This document shows, in pieces, positions 44,519 through 53,421 of a DNA stretch of 64,000 nt. The translations under genes and the position numbers were made by a program. Origin of the DNA: Planktomarina sp. Lineage in GTDB: Bacteria; Pseudomonadota; Alphaproteobacteria; Rhodobacterales; Rhodobacteraceae. The stretch is taken from NCBI GenBank assembly GCA_016780825.1, contig JADHLF010000007.1:15788-79787 (forward strand). The letters are read 5' to 3'. Position 1 is the first letter of the stretch. Each line of letters opens with the position of its first letter. Under the pieces are notes generated by a model. It had not been told where the DNA came from, searched no databases, and worked only from the letters and a program-made list of their open reading frames with translations.

Positions 44519-44800
44519 CTACCTCCCGTTAAGGCGGTCTCTCAAAAGCTTGCCGGTTTTGAAAAACGGAACATGCTTTTCTTCGACAGCAACAGATTCG
44601 CCAGTCCGCGGGTTGCGGCCGATACGCGGGTCGCGCTTTTTCACGGAAAAGGCCCCAAAGCCACGCAGCTCAACGCGGTCGCCCTCGGCCATTGTATTAA
44701 TAATTTCTTCAAAAATCGTGCTTACGATTTTCTCCACATCACGCTGATGAAGATGCGGATTCTCATCCACCAATTTTTGAACCAATTCTGAACGAATCAT
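44519..44800 (-). CDS. ihfB: Integration host factor beta subunit IhfB
   Basis: The protein is 93 residues from ATG 44800 (AGGGGGGATACT upstream); the longer start is rejected. It carries the HU/IHF signature GFGAFSVKKRDPRIGRNPRT with the Pro residue that intercalates into DNA. It bends DNA together with IhfA in recombination and transcription. The order rpsA-ihfB-lapA is the conserved one. A terminator separates it from rpsA, so it probably has its own promoter. Confidence 0.96.
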   Translation of the reverse strand: MIRSELVQKLVDENPHLHQRDVEKIVSTIFEEIINTMAEGDRVELRGFGAFSVKKRDPRIGRNPRTGESVAVEEKHVPFFKTGKLLRDRLNGR

Positions 44801-45009
44801 AGTATCCCCCCTAGAAACTGTAAAAGTCATGAGCCACCCAAGCCCTGGTGACAGGCTACAGGAAAACCATCCCGAATGTGAACCTATTGTTTTGTCCATA
44901 AGTGAAAAAAACTGAGAATTTGGTCATTTCGGTGAGAAATTATTAAAAATACAGTCTTCGCGGCAATTTTGGATCTCTTTTTGATGAAAATCAAGGCTTT
45001 GGTGCCAAA

Positions 45010-45035
45010 AAAAATCCCGCCTCGGCGGGATTTTT
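45010..45035 (-). terminator. Intrinsic terminator of rpsA
   Basis: On the minus strand AAAATCCCGCC and GGCGGGATTTT form a perfect stem with a 2-base loop, followed by a run of eight T. It lies 26 bases after the rpsA stop codon. Confidence 0.88.
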
Positions 45036-45061
45036 CAGATTTTTGGTCAGAAAATGATCGA

Positions 45062-46738
45062 TTATTCGTCAGATTTGAGCGCGGCACCCAAGATATCGCC
45101 CAAAGACGCACCTGAGTCGGAGGAGCCATACTGCTCGACAGCTTCCTTCTCTTCGGCAATTTCACGCGCTTTGATCGAGAGGCCGAGACGGCGGGTTTTC
45201 GCATCGATATTCGTGACGCGAACGTCCACTTTATCACCAATGCCAAACCGATCTGGACGCTGCTCCGCACGATCGCGTGACAGATCAGAGCGACGAATGA
45301 AGGATTTCATACCTTCATATTCCACTTCAATACCACCATCTTCGATGGCTGTGACTTCAACAGTGATGATCGAGCCGCGTTTCACGCCGCCAACCGCATC
45401 TGCGAATTTGTCGCCACCAAGGGCTTTGACAGACAGGCTAATGCGCTCTTTTTCCACGTCCACTTCAGAGACAACGGCCTGAACCATGTCCCCTTTGCGG
45501 TAATCGCCAATCACGTCTTCGCCGCGGCCTTCCCATGTCAGATCAGACAGGTGAACCATGCCATCGATGTCGCCTTCAAGACCGATGAACAAACCAAATT
45601 CGGTGATGTTTTTGACTTCACCTTCCACTTGGCTGCCCTCAGGGTGTTGCTCTGCGAACACTTCCCACGGGTTGCGCTGGGTTTGCTTGAGGCCCAAGGA
45701 CACGCGACGTTTCACGCCATCAATTTCCAGAACCATCACGTCAACCTCTTGCGACGTTGATACGATTTTACCAGGATGTACGTTTTTCTTGGTCCATGAC
45801 ATTTCAGACACATGCACCAAACCTTCAACGCCCGCTTCCAGCTCAACAAACGCACCGTAATCGGTGATATTTGTCACACGGCCTTTGTGCTGTGACTCAA
45901 GTGGGTATTTCACGCTGACGATATCCCATGGATCATCCATCAACTGTTTCATACCCAGGCTGATGCGATGGGTGTCTTTGTTAATTTTGACGACTTGGAC
46001 TTTCACAGTCTCACCAATCGTCAGGATTTCCGACGGGTGGTTGACGCGGCGCCAGGCCATATCAGTGACGTGCAACAGACCGTCCACACCGCCCAGATCC
46101 ACAAACGCACCGTATTCTGTGATGTTTTTCACCACACCGTCGACACTGTCACCTTCGGCCAATTTGCCGATCACTTCAGCGCGCTGTTCGGCACGGGATT
46201 CTTCCAAGATCGCACGGCGCGACACAACGATATTGCCGCGGCGACGGTCCATTTTCAAAATCTGGAAGGGCTGCTTGAGACCCATCAATGGGCCCGCATC
46301 ACGCACAGGGCGCACGTCAACTTGGCTGCCCGGCAAGAAGGCCACAGCGCCACCAAGATCCACGGTAAAGCCACCTTTGACACGGCCAAAGATTGCGCCA
46401 TCAACGCGCACTTCGTCAGCGTAAGCTTTTTCAAGACGATCCCAGGCTTCCTCACGACGGGCCATTTCGCGGCTGATGACCGCCTCGCCCTTGGCATTTT
46501 CTGCGGCCCGCAGGAACACTTCGACCGTATCCCCTACCGAGATGACGGGAGCTTCGCCGGGATCTGCAAATTCTTTAATATCTACGCGGCCTTCCATTTT
46601 GTAGCCGACGTCGATGATGGCTTGTCCCGCTTCGATTGCGATGACCTTGCCTTTGACCACTGTGCCCTCTTCGGGCGTGTCAATCTCGAAGCTTTCTTGC
46701 AAAAGGGCTTCGAATTCTTCCATTGTTACGCTTGCCAT
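45062..46738 (-). CDS. rpsA: 30S ribosomal protein S1
   Basis: The protein is 558 residues from ATG 46738 (AAGGAATG upstream), the usual alphaproteobacterial length. Six S1/OB-fold repeats can be followed (GKVIAIEAGQAIIDVGYKM, VDGVVKNITEYGAFVDLGGV, RVTNITDYGAFVELEAGVEG, GEVKNITEFGLFIGLEGDID, and two weaker). It binds mRNA for translation initiation. Usually it follows cmk directly; here the order is broken by the cassette at 46983-50576. Confidence 0.98.
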   Translation of the reverse strand: MASVTMEEFEALLQESFEIDTPEEGTVVKGKVIAIEAGQAIIDVGYKMEGRVDIKEFADPGEAPVISVGDTVEVFLRAAENAKGEAVISREMARREEAWDRLEKAYADEVRVDGAIFGRVKGGFTVDLGGAVAFLPGSQVDVRPVRDAGPLMGLKQPFQILKMDRRRGNIVVSRRAILEESRAEQRAEVIGKLAEGDSVDGVVKNITEYGAFVDLGGVDGLLHVTDMAWRRVNHPSEILTIGETVKVQVVKINKDTHRISLGMKQLMDDPWDIVSVKYPLESQHKGRVTNITDYGAFVELEAGVEGLVHVSEMSWTKKNVHPGKIVSTSQEVDVMVLEIDGVKRRVSLGLKQTQRNPWEVFAEQHPEGSQVEGEVKNITEFGLFIGLEGDIDGMVHLSDLTWEGRGEDVIGDYRKGDMVQAVVSEVDVEKERISLSVKALGGDKFADAVGGVKRGSIITVEVTAIEDGGIEVEYEGMKSFIRRSDLSRDRAEQRPDRFGIGDKVDVRVTNIDAKTRRLGLSIKAREIAEEKEAVEQYGSSDSGASLGDILGAALKSDE

Positions 46739-46982
46739 GTGGCGTTCATTCCTTACATTTATGTTTCTGGCCGTGCGGTTGTCTCCGCCGGTCTTGAGTT
46801 GCATTGGTCCTTCGACGCGAAGCGGTCTGCGAACACCAAGAAAGGCCGGTGATAGCCGACCCTGCTGCGATACTCACATTCCACGACTGTTGCCGTCGTT
46901 TAGACAGGGCCGCGTATAGGGGCAAAATTCCAATCTTGCAAGGGCCGATCACCGGTGTAATGCTGCAGAAAAGGAGCGTCCC

Positions 46983-47312
46983 ATGCCACATGCCGATCTC
47001 AAATATTCCCCAGATCTTTCCTTCGACCCGCAAGCCATGTTCACAGCCATTGAACACACCATTCTGGCCCATGATTCCGGCTCTGGCGATTGCAAATGTC
47101 GCAGCTATCCCGCCGAGGCCAGCAACCACACCCATCTGCTGATCGAGATTTCAATGCTGCGCAAACCACACCGCAATGAGACTTTCACGCGCACCCTGCG
47201 CGACGCAATCGCAGCGGCAGTCAAACGGCACCTGCATCAAAGCTGCTATATCTCCCTGGCCATCACATATTCCGACGCCATGTACCTAACGGACCGGCAC
47301 GACGCACACTAA
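46983..47312 (+). CDS. 5-carboxymethyl-2-hydroxymuconate isomerase-like tautomerase
   Basis: The protein is 109 residues from ATG 46983 with AGGAG seven bases upstream. The start MPH, with Pro1 as the likely catalytic residue after Met removal, together with RKPHRNETFTRTLRDAIAAA and a C-terminal SLAITYSDAMY fits the CHMI (HpaF) branch of the tautomerase superfamily. No other homoprotocatechuate genes are nearby, so the role is unclear. Converges with the LacI gene with two bases between stops. Confidence 0.65.
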   Translation: MPHADLKYSPDLSFDPQAMFTAIEHTILAHDSGSGDCKCRSYPAEASNHTHLLIEISMLRKPHRNETFTRTLRDAIAAAVKRHLHQSCYISLAITYSDAMYLTDRHDAH

Positions 47313-47314
47313 TG

Positions 47315-48346
47315 CTATGCCAATTCCTCCCGCGGACAATTTGATGGCGTGATGATTTGCACGTCGGCCGGGCCTTCCGCCAAGACCGGAGGGCGCAGCT
47401 TGTGATAGGCGGTGATCTGTTGGAACGCTTGGTCAAGATCGGCGCGGAGATCGTGATGCAGGACGAATGCCAGCCGACCCTGACGCAGCAGACTGCGGTT
47501 TTCGCGGTCCAAGTCATGGGCAATAAAGAAATCCGGTTCGAGCTGCACAGTGCGCAGCGTGGACAAAATGGCCGCATTGGCCCCACCCATGGAATAGACA
47601 CCCAGGAGGCGGTCCAATCCACGCACCGCTTGGCGAATCTGCGCCGCCGTCCCAAGCGCCAGCCCGGCCCCGCCGCTTGCCTCGCGCAGGCTCACCTGCG
47701 GGCACAAACGCGCCATTTCAGCCGCAAAGGCCTGCGCCCGCGCCTCTTCGCCTTGAAACTGCCGGCGCGATGTCGTGGTCAAAACCGCGCCGCCACGACC
47801 CTGCAGCCATTGGGCAAAGAGATAGGCCGCGGTGCGTCCCGCATTTGCATTGTTCAACCCGACATAGGCCAAACGCGCGCAGTCAGGGCAATCGGTAAAG
47901 ACCGTCACCACCGGGATCTTTAGCCCAATCAACCGGTCAATCTCAGCACGAATTGGCGCGACATTCTGCGCCTTCAGCAAGATGCCTTGACTGCCCCGCT
48001 TTGCGATCTTGGACAAAATAGCCACAGTCTTCGCCGGTCCGATCTCTTCTGCAAAGTGAAATCTTGGCCGAATGACCGCAGGCGCGAAATTCGGCAAGAC
48101 TTGAGTTGCAGCCCGGCGCAGCTCATCGGAAAATCTGCGCGGCGCCTCAACCACGATATCGATAAACATGCGCCGCCCCCGCGCGGCCAATTGCCCCTCT
48201 TGCCGTGTCAGCTCCACAATTGCCGCCTGCACACGCCGCGCGGTCTGGGCACTGACGTGCGCGCGCCCATGCAAGGCGCGATCAACCGTGGCCAGACTAA
48301 GTCCCGATTGCAAAGCAATCTCTTTGAGGGGGAATGGATGTTTCAT
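47315..48346 (-). CDS. LacI family transcriptional regulator
   Basis: The protein is 343 residues from ATG 48346. The LacI helix-turn-helix is KEIALQSGLSLATVDRALHG (residues about 7-26), followed by the hinge-type QTARRVQAAI segment. A periplasmic-binding-protein sensor domain follows. No ribosome binding site is visible before the ATG; instead an 11-bp tandem repeat abuts it. It is divergent from the PhyH-family gene and probably controls it, in response to a sugar-like ligand. This is inferred from arrangement. Confidence 0.88.
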   Translation of the reverse strand: MKHPFPLKEIALQSGLSLATVDRALHGRAHVSAQTARRVQAAIVELTRQEGQLAARGRRMFIDIVVEAPRRFSDELRRAATQVLPNFAPAVIRPRFHFAEEIGPAKTVAILSKIAKRGSQGILLKAQNVAPIRAEIDRLIGLKIPVVTVFTDCPDCARLAYVGLNNANAGRTAAYLFAQWLQGRGGAVLTTTSRRQFQGEEARAQAFAAEMARLCPQVSLREASGGAGLALGTAAQIRQAVRGLDRLLGVYSMGGANAAILSTLRTVQLEPDFFIAHDLDRENRSLLRQGRLAFVLHHDLRADLDQAFQQITAYHKLRPPVLAEGPADVQIITPSNCPREELA

Positions 48347-48382
48347 TGAGGTGTTTTTGAGGTGTTTTTGACAGTTTCTCAA
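48346..48382. promoter_or_regulatory. Tandem repeat and dyad in the LacI/PhyH promoter region
   Basis: TTGAGGTGTTT occurs twice in tandem (48346-48356 and 48357-48367), an 11-bp period close to one DNA turn, followed by TTGACAGTTTCTCAA (48368-48382), with TTGA/TCAA ends. TTGACA at 48368-48373 could also be a -35 element for the PhyH gene. This is the likeliest site for LacI binding in the 82-base gap. Confidence 0.35.
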
Positions 48383-48428
48383 GCCAATTTTGGTTAAGCT
48401 TTTGTCAACCAGCAAACAGGAGCACGTG

Positions 48429-49571
48429 ATGCACGCCTATCTTTCCCCAGATGATTGCAACTTGGAAGAGTTCACCCAGCAAGTGACCCGCAACCTCACC
48501 CTGCAAGAGGTGCCGCAGGCCCATGACATTCAAAACAATATACCAATCTATGATGTCACACGGTTGGATCTGACTGGAGACACCCGTGCCTTAAAAGCCG
48601 AATGGGCGCATGTGTTTCTCAATTCCGCCGGGGTGTTGCTGCTCCAAAATGCCTTTCCAGACACCCGCTGCATTGACGCGGCCAGCGCGATTTATGAGCG
48701 CATCATCGCTGATGAAAAAGCCGCCCAAGGCGCGAAGGCCGATCACTTTGCCGCCTCCGGCGCCAATGACCGCATCTGGAATTCGGCACAAAAACTTTGT
48801 CAGCATGACCCCAAGATTTTTGCACAATATTTTGGAAATCTGGTGATTGATGCGGCCTGCGAGGCTTGGCTTGGGCCAAATTACCAGATGACGGCGCAGG
48901 TGAACCTGGTCCGCCCCGGCGGCGCAGCGCAGAGTCCGCATCGCGATTATCACCTTGGCTTTCAGCCGCGCGAGGTCGCCGCAAGCTATCCGGCCCATGT
49001 CCATGACCTCTCGCCTGTGCTCACGCTGCAAGGCGCGGTGGCGCATGTGGACATGCCAATTGAGAGCGGACCGACCAAGCTGTTGCCCTTCAGTCAACTC
49101 TATCGCCACGGCTATCTGGCCTTCACCATGCCAGAGTTTCGCGCCTTCTTTGAAGAAAACTTCGTGCAAGTGCCGCTCAAAAAGGGCGATGTTCTGTTTT
49201 TCAATCCGGCACTCTATCACGCCGGCGGCGCCAATGTGAGCGCAGATATTCAGCGCATGGCCAATCTGCTACAGGTCTCTTCGGCCTATGGGCGCTCCTT
49301 GGAAAATCTGAACCGCCAGAGCATGACCCATCAGCTCTATGAGGTTCTGGCGCGCAGGGATCATGGTCTCTCAGAGCGGCAGATTGATGCCGCAATTTCG
49401 GCCTGTGCGGAGGGCTATTCTTTTCCAACCAATCTGGACACCGATCCGCCCATCGGCGGTCTGGCCCCAGAAACCCCAGCGGCGCTCTGCCGCCGGGCCT
49501 TGGCCAATGCGATGCCCGTGCAGGAGTTCAACGCCGCGCTGGACGCGCTCTATGCACGCAAGCAGGCCTAA
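48429..49571 (+). CDS. Phytanoyl-CoA dioxygenase (PhyH) family protein
   Basis: The protein is 380 residues from ATG 48429 (AGGAG six bases upstream). The Fe(II)/2-oxoglutarate ligand set is visible: His171 and Asp173 in SPHRDYHLGF, His264 in PALYHAGGAN, and an Arg276 for 2-oxoglutarate in DIQRMANLLQVS. Members hydroxylate varied small molecules. The divergent LacI regulator and the downstream aldo/keto reductase (convergent, 6-base gap) suggest a sugar- or polyol-related substrate; this is inference. Confidence 0.85.
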   Translation: MHAYLSPDDCNLEEFTQQVTRNLTLQEVPQAHDIQNNIPIYDVTRLDLTGDTRALKAEWAHVFLNSAGVLLLQNAFPDTRCIDAASAIYERIIADEKAAQGAKADHFAASGANDRIWNSAQKLCQHDPKIFAQYFGNLVIDAACEAWLGPNYQMTAQVNLVRPGGAAQSPHRDYHLGFQPREVAASYPAHVHDLSPVLTLQGAVAHVDMPIESGPTKLLPFSQLYRHGYLAFTMPEFRAFFEENFVQVPLKKGDVLFFNPALYHAGGANVSADIQRMANLLQVSSAYGRSLENLNRQSMTHQLYEVLARRDHGLSERQIDAAISACAEGYSFPTNLDTDPPIGGLAPETPAALCRRALANAMPVQEFNAALDALYARKQA

Positions 49572-49577
49572 AGGCCT

Positions 49578-50576
49578 TTAGGCATAGCGCTCCGGCCCGG
49601 CCCATTGTGCGTCAGAATAGCGATCCCCATTGATCCAACCCATGGGGAGCGCAGCTTCAACCGCCGCCAACTCCTCTGCGCTCAAGCCATAATTTGCGCC
49701 CGCCACAAGAGCCTTGAAATGGTCCAGGTTGCGGGTGCCGGGAATGGGCAAGATATGGTCCCCTTTGGCCAGACACCAGGCAATCGCCAGGCCCGCCGCC
49801 GTCAAACCCATCTGTGCAGCGAGCGCGCGAAAATTTGCGGCCGCTTTGATATTCATGCTCAGGTTCGGCTCCATGAAGCGGGGGTTATTGGCCAAGAACG
49901 GCATGGTTTGCACCGCCTCTTGCCCATGCGGAGCATCCGTCAAAAGGCTTCGCCCCACCGGCGAGAAGGCCACAAAGGTCGTGCCGAGATCGGCGCAGGT
50001 TTGCAAAATTCCCAATTCCGGCGTGCGCGTGGAGAGGGAATATTCCGACTGAAGCGCCGCGACAGGATGCACCGCATGGGCCGCTCTCAGGGAGGTTGGA
50101 GAAATTTCTGAAAAGCCAAAACCACCGATTTTTCCAGACTTTATGAAGCCTGCGAGGGTTTCAGTGACCTCTTCAATCGGCACAGATGGATCGCGGCGGT
50201 GGATATAATAGAGATCAATGCACTCCACCCCAAGGCGCTCGAGGCTATTGTCCAATTGCTCCGTCAGATAGGCCGCCTCATTGTTGAACAAACGGTTCGG
50301 ATCTTTGCGGTCTGTGATACCGCCCTTGCTGGCAATATGAAAAAACGACCGCGCTTGCGGATTTTCGGCCAGGTAGGCCCCGATGTGACGCTCCGATCCG
50401 CCCATGCCATAGACGCTGGCCGTGTCGATGTGATTTATGCCCAGATCTCGCGCGGCATCTAGGATGGCGAACACCTCTTCCCGGCTCACCGCACCATAGA
50501 AGTTGGAAAACGACATGGCCCCGATGCCCAGCCGTGAGGTCTTGGCGCCCGTGTGGGGGAAACTACGGTTTTTCAT
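49578..50576 (-). CDS. Aldo/keto reductase
   Basis: The protein is 332 residues from ATG 50576 with AGGAG upstream. The catalytic tetrad is Asp51 and Tyr56 (HIDTASVYG), Lys84 (HIASKGG) and His126 (YYIHRRDP). NADPH-binding residues lie near FSPVGRSLL and PIPGTRNLDHF. It reduces an aldehyde or ketone; the substrate is unknown. The start overlaps the end of cmk by 14 bases, so it is co-transcribed with aroA-cmk. It converges with the PhyH gene. Confidence 0.9.
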   Translation of the reverse strand: MKNRSFPHTGAKTSRLGIGAMSFSNFYGAVSREEVFAILDAARDLGINHIDTASVYGMGGSERHIGAYLAENPQARSFFHIASKGGITDRKDPNRLFNNEAAYLTEQLDNSLERLGVECIDLYYIHRRDPSVPIEEVTETLAGFIKSGKIGGFGFSEISPTSLRAAHAVHPVAALQSEYSLSTRTPELGILQTCADLGTTFVAFSPVGRSLLTDAPHGQEAVQTMPFLANNPRFMEPNLSMNIKAAANFRALAAQMGLTAAGLAIAWCLAKGDHILPIPGTRNLDHFKALVAGANYGLSAEELAAVEAALPMGWINGDRYSDAQWAGPERYA

Positions 50577-51234
50577 ATGGGAACTCCTGTTCAACAGCCG
50601 CAATGGCCTGCGCAATTGCTGCGCTGAGACTGAGATGAGAGGTGTCGATCAGCACCGCGTCCTGAGCCGCCACCATCGGGGCCGTGGCACGGGAGCTGTC
50701 GCGGGCATCGCGCGCGATAACATCTTGTAACACCTGCTCAAAGGTGGTCTCGGCACCGCTGGCCACAAGCTCTTTGAAGCGCCGCTCGGCGCGCACCTCG
50801 GCATCGGCGGTGACAAAAAGCTTCACCTCGGCTTGCGGCACGATCACCGTGCCAATGTCGCGCCCGTCCAAAACAGCGCCGCCCGCCCGGCGGGCGAAAC
50901 GGCGCTGAAACTCCAACAATTCCGCCCGCACCTCGGGCATTACCGCCACATCGGAGGCCGCCTTTGCCACCTCTGCGCTGCGCAGACTGTCCCCTTGTAG
51001 ATCATCCGGTGTGAGGTTTTGTGCTGCATGCAACGGATCGGAGCCGCTCAACACCTGCGCCCCAACGGCCCGGTACAAAAGCCCCGTGTCCAAATGCGCC
51101 AAATCAAAATGCGCCGCAATCGCCCGGCTGATTGAGCCTTTACCGGCGGCGGCCGGTCCATCAATCGCGATGGTGAAGGCAGCGCTTGCGCGCGATGGCT
51201 TGCGCCCAGTTGACTTGGCCTGCTCTGCGCTCAT
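50563..51234 (-). CDS. cmk: Cytidylate kinase Cmk
   Basis: The protein is 223 residues. The P-loop is AIDGPAAAGKGSISRAIA near residue 25, and LDGRDIGTVIVPQAEVKLFV is also family-specific. It phosphorylates CMP and dCMP. It overlaps aroA by four bases. Usually rpsA follows, but here an aldo/keto reductase begins inside its last 14 bases. Confidence 0.96.
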   Translation of the reverse strand: MSAEQAKSTGRKPSRASAAFTIAIDGPAAAGKGSISRAIAAHFDLAHLDTGLLYRAVGAQVLSGSDPLHAAQNLTPDDLQGDSLRSAEVAKAASDVAVMPEVRAELLEFQRRFARRAGGAVLDGRDIGTVIVPQAEVKLFVTADAEVRAERRFKELVASGAETTFEQVLQDVIARDARDSSRATAPMVAAQDAVLIDTSHLSLSAAIAQAIAAVEQEFPYEKP

Positions 51235-52580
51235 TCGGAGGTCCGCGCGATCGACGCACCCAAAGCCGCCATCAAAGGCTCGAAAATCGGAAAAGACGTG
51301 GCCACCGGCCCGCCATCATCAATCGACATGCCCTCACGCGCGCCCATGCCAAGGATCAAAAATGACATGGCAATGCGGTGATCGAGATGGGTTGCGGCCA
51401 GAGCGCCGCCCTTAACCGCGCCGCCCAGCCCATGCACATGCCACCAATCGGGACCATCTTGCACCGTGACCCCGGCCGCGCGCAGCCCGGTCGCCATAGC
51501 TTCGATCCGGTCACTTTCTTTGACGCGCAGCTCTTTGACACCGTGCATCCGGGTCACGCCATGCGCAAAACTCGCCACCACGGACAAAATTGGATATTCA
51601 TCAATCATAGAGGCAGCCCGCTCCGGCGGCACAGTGATCCCCTGCATATCGGGAGAATATTTCGCGCGGAGATCGGCCACAGGCTCGCCACCTTCCTCGC
51701 GCATATTCTCAAAGGTGAGATCCGCACCCATCTCTTGCAGGGTATAGAACAGACCCGCTCGGGTGGGATTGAGGCCAATATTGGGCACTAAGACATCAGA
51801 ACCTTCCACGATTAAAGCGGCGCAGACCGGGAAGGCGGCCGACGAAGGATCACGCGGCACAATGATATTCTGTGGGCGTAATTCTGGCTGGCCCGTGAGG
51901 GTGATCACCCGGCCCGCATCGGTCTCTTCCACCGTCACCTCGGCACCGAAGCCCATAAGCATCCGTTCGGTATGGTCACGCGTGGCCTCTTTTTCAATGA
52001 CAACCGTTTGGCCCGGCGCATTCAAACCCGCCAAGAGCACCGCCGATTTCACCTGCGCCGAGGGCATTGGCACCTCATATCGTACCGGCAAAGGCTGCGC
52101 GGCCCCGATCAGTGTGAGCGGCAAGCGCCCCTCAGAGCGGCCATAGGACTGCGCGCCGAAGAGTGCCAAAGGATCTGTCACCCGGCCCATCGGGCGTTTG
52201 TTCAAACTGCCATCACCGGTAAATGTGGCGGCGATGGGAGAGGTGGCCATGGCCCCCATGATCAAACGCACCCCGGTGCCTGAGTTGCCACAGTCAATCA
52301 CTTGGCCCGGCTCGGCAAAACCGCCCACACCCACCCCATGCACCGACCAGGAACCGCCGCCATGGTTGATGACCTCAGCGCCGAAGGCCTGCATCGCCTT
52401 GCCAGTGTCCAGCACATCATCACCTTCGAGCAGCCCTTGGATGCGTGTCTCCCCAAGGCTCAGCGCCCCCAGGATCAGAGACCGATGCGAGATAGATTTA
52501 TCCCCCGGCACATCCGCTTGGCCCCGCAACGGGCCAGATTTATGCGATGTCATTGGAATTGCTGCACCATGGCCTGACAT
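51231..52580 (-). CDS. aroA: 3-phosphoshikimate 1-carboxyvinyltransferase (EPSP synthase, class II type)
   Basis: The protein is 449 residues from ATG 52580 (GAGGGG upstream). It has PGDKSISHRSLILGAL, the RPMGRVTDPL and RDHTERMLMGFGAEVTVE segments, and ELRVKESDRIEAMATGL. The wording of these motifs matches class II (CP4-like) enzymes rather than the E. coli class. Where CP4 has Ala100 in NAATG, this protein has Gly (NSGTG). It makes EPSP in the shikimate pathway. It overlaps cmk (ATGA). Confidence 0.96.
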   Translation of the reverse strand: MSGHGAAIPMTSHKSGPLRGQADVPGDKSISHRSLILGALSLGETRIQGLLEGDDVLDTGKAMQAFGAEVINHGGGSWSVHGVGVGGFAEPGQVIDCGNSGTGVRLIMGAMATSPIAATFTGDGSLNKRPMGRVTDPLALFGAQSYGRSEGRLPLTLIGAAQPLPVRYEVPMPSAQVKSAVLLAGLNAPGQTVVIEKEATRDHTERMLMGFGAEVTVEETDAGRVITLTGQPELRPQNIIVPRDPSSAAFPVCAALIVEGSDVLVPNIGLNPTRAGLFYTLQEMGADLTFENMREEGGEPVADLRAKYSPDMQGITVPPERAASMIDEYPILSVVASFAHGVTRMHGVKELRVKESDRIEAMATGLRAAGVTVQDGPDWWHVHGLGGAVKGGALAATHLDHRIAMSFLILGMGAREGMSIDDGGPVATSFPIFEPLMAALGASIARTSE

Positions 52581-52653
52581 ATTCGTCCCCTCATAAGTTG
52601 ACAAAGTGATAACGCCCCAGCCAAGCGAGGTCCACAGCTGAGCGCGGGTCTGT

Positions 52654-53340
52654 TTAGGATTTTTGGAAGGTTAAATAATGCGGCCTGCGGCCTTCGCGCA
52701 GGGCCTTTTGCTCATAACGCGTTGAGATCCAATCGCCCCAAGGCCTGCGCCAATCCTCTGGCCCTTCTGCCAGCCAGTCAAAGCCCGCCTTTGGCACTTC
52801 CTGCAAAGTTTGGCGCACATAATCCTCAATATCCGTGGCCACGCGAAACTCAGCGCCCGACATCAGGCAGCGACTCAAGGGCTCGAGATGCTCTGGTGTG
52901 ACAAAGCGCCGGCGATGGTGGCGCAGTTTTGGCCATGGATCGGGATAGAGCAAAAAGGCCTTGCTCACGCTGCGTTGCGGCAAGACATCCATCAGATCGC
53001 GGGCGTCGCCCATGTGCAATTTGATATTCTGAACGCCAGCCCGGCGCATTTTGCCAAGCAACATCGCCACACCGTTGACATAGGGTTCCACCCCAAGAAA
53101 TTGAACCTCGGGATTGGCCAAGGCTTGATGCACCAAATGCTCGCCGCCGCCGAAACCAATTTCCAGCCACAGCGGCTTGCCCGCCGCGACCTGCTGCATG
53201 TCGAGCAGGCTGCGCTCTGGATTATCCGCACGAGAGATCCCGCCAACGCTGAGCTGGGGCAAATCTTCTTCTAAGTAACGCTCCTGCGCGGCATTGAGCG
53301 CCTTGCCCTTGATGCGCCCATAAAAATTTCGATGTTCCAT
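52654..53340 (-). CDS. trmB: tRNA (guanine-N7)-methyltransferase TrmB
   Basis: The protein is 228 residues. The SAM-binding motif is WLEIGFGGGEHLVHQALANP, and FLLYPDPWPKLRHHRRRFV is the specific TrmB motif. It makes m7G46 in tRNA. It starts just past the metK terminator and precedes aroA by 73 bases. Confidence 0.96.
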   Translation of the reverse strand: MEHRNFYGRIKGKALNAAQERYLEEDLPQLSVGGISRADNPERSLLDMQQVAAGKPLWLEIGFGGGEHLVHQALANPEVQFLGVEPYVNGVAMLLGKMRRAGVQNIKLHMGDARDLMDVLPQRSVSKAFLLYPDPWPKLRHHRRRFVTPEHLEPLSRCLMSGAEFRVATDIEDYVRQTLQEVPKAGFDWLAEGPEDWRRPWGDWISTRYEQKALREGRRPHYLTFQKS

Positions 53341-53356
53341 CGCCTGTCTTCCACAA

Positions 53357-53382
53357 CAAAAAGGGTGCGCTTGCGCGCACCC
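53357..53382 (-). terminator. Intrinsic terminator of metK
   Basis: On the minus strand GGGTGCGC and GCGCACCC form a perfect 8-bp stem with loop GCAA, followed by TTTTTGTTG. It lies 39 bases after the metK stop codon and just before trmB. Confidence 0.85.
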
Positions 53383-53421
53383 AATTGCTTACTGATCCGG
53401 GCCCGCCTGCGCGCCCTGCGC

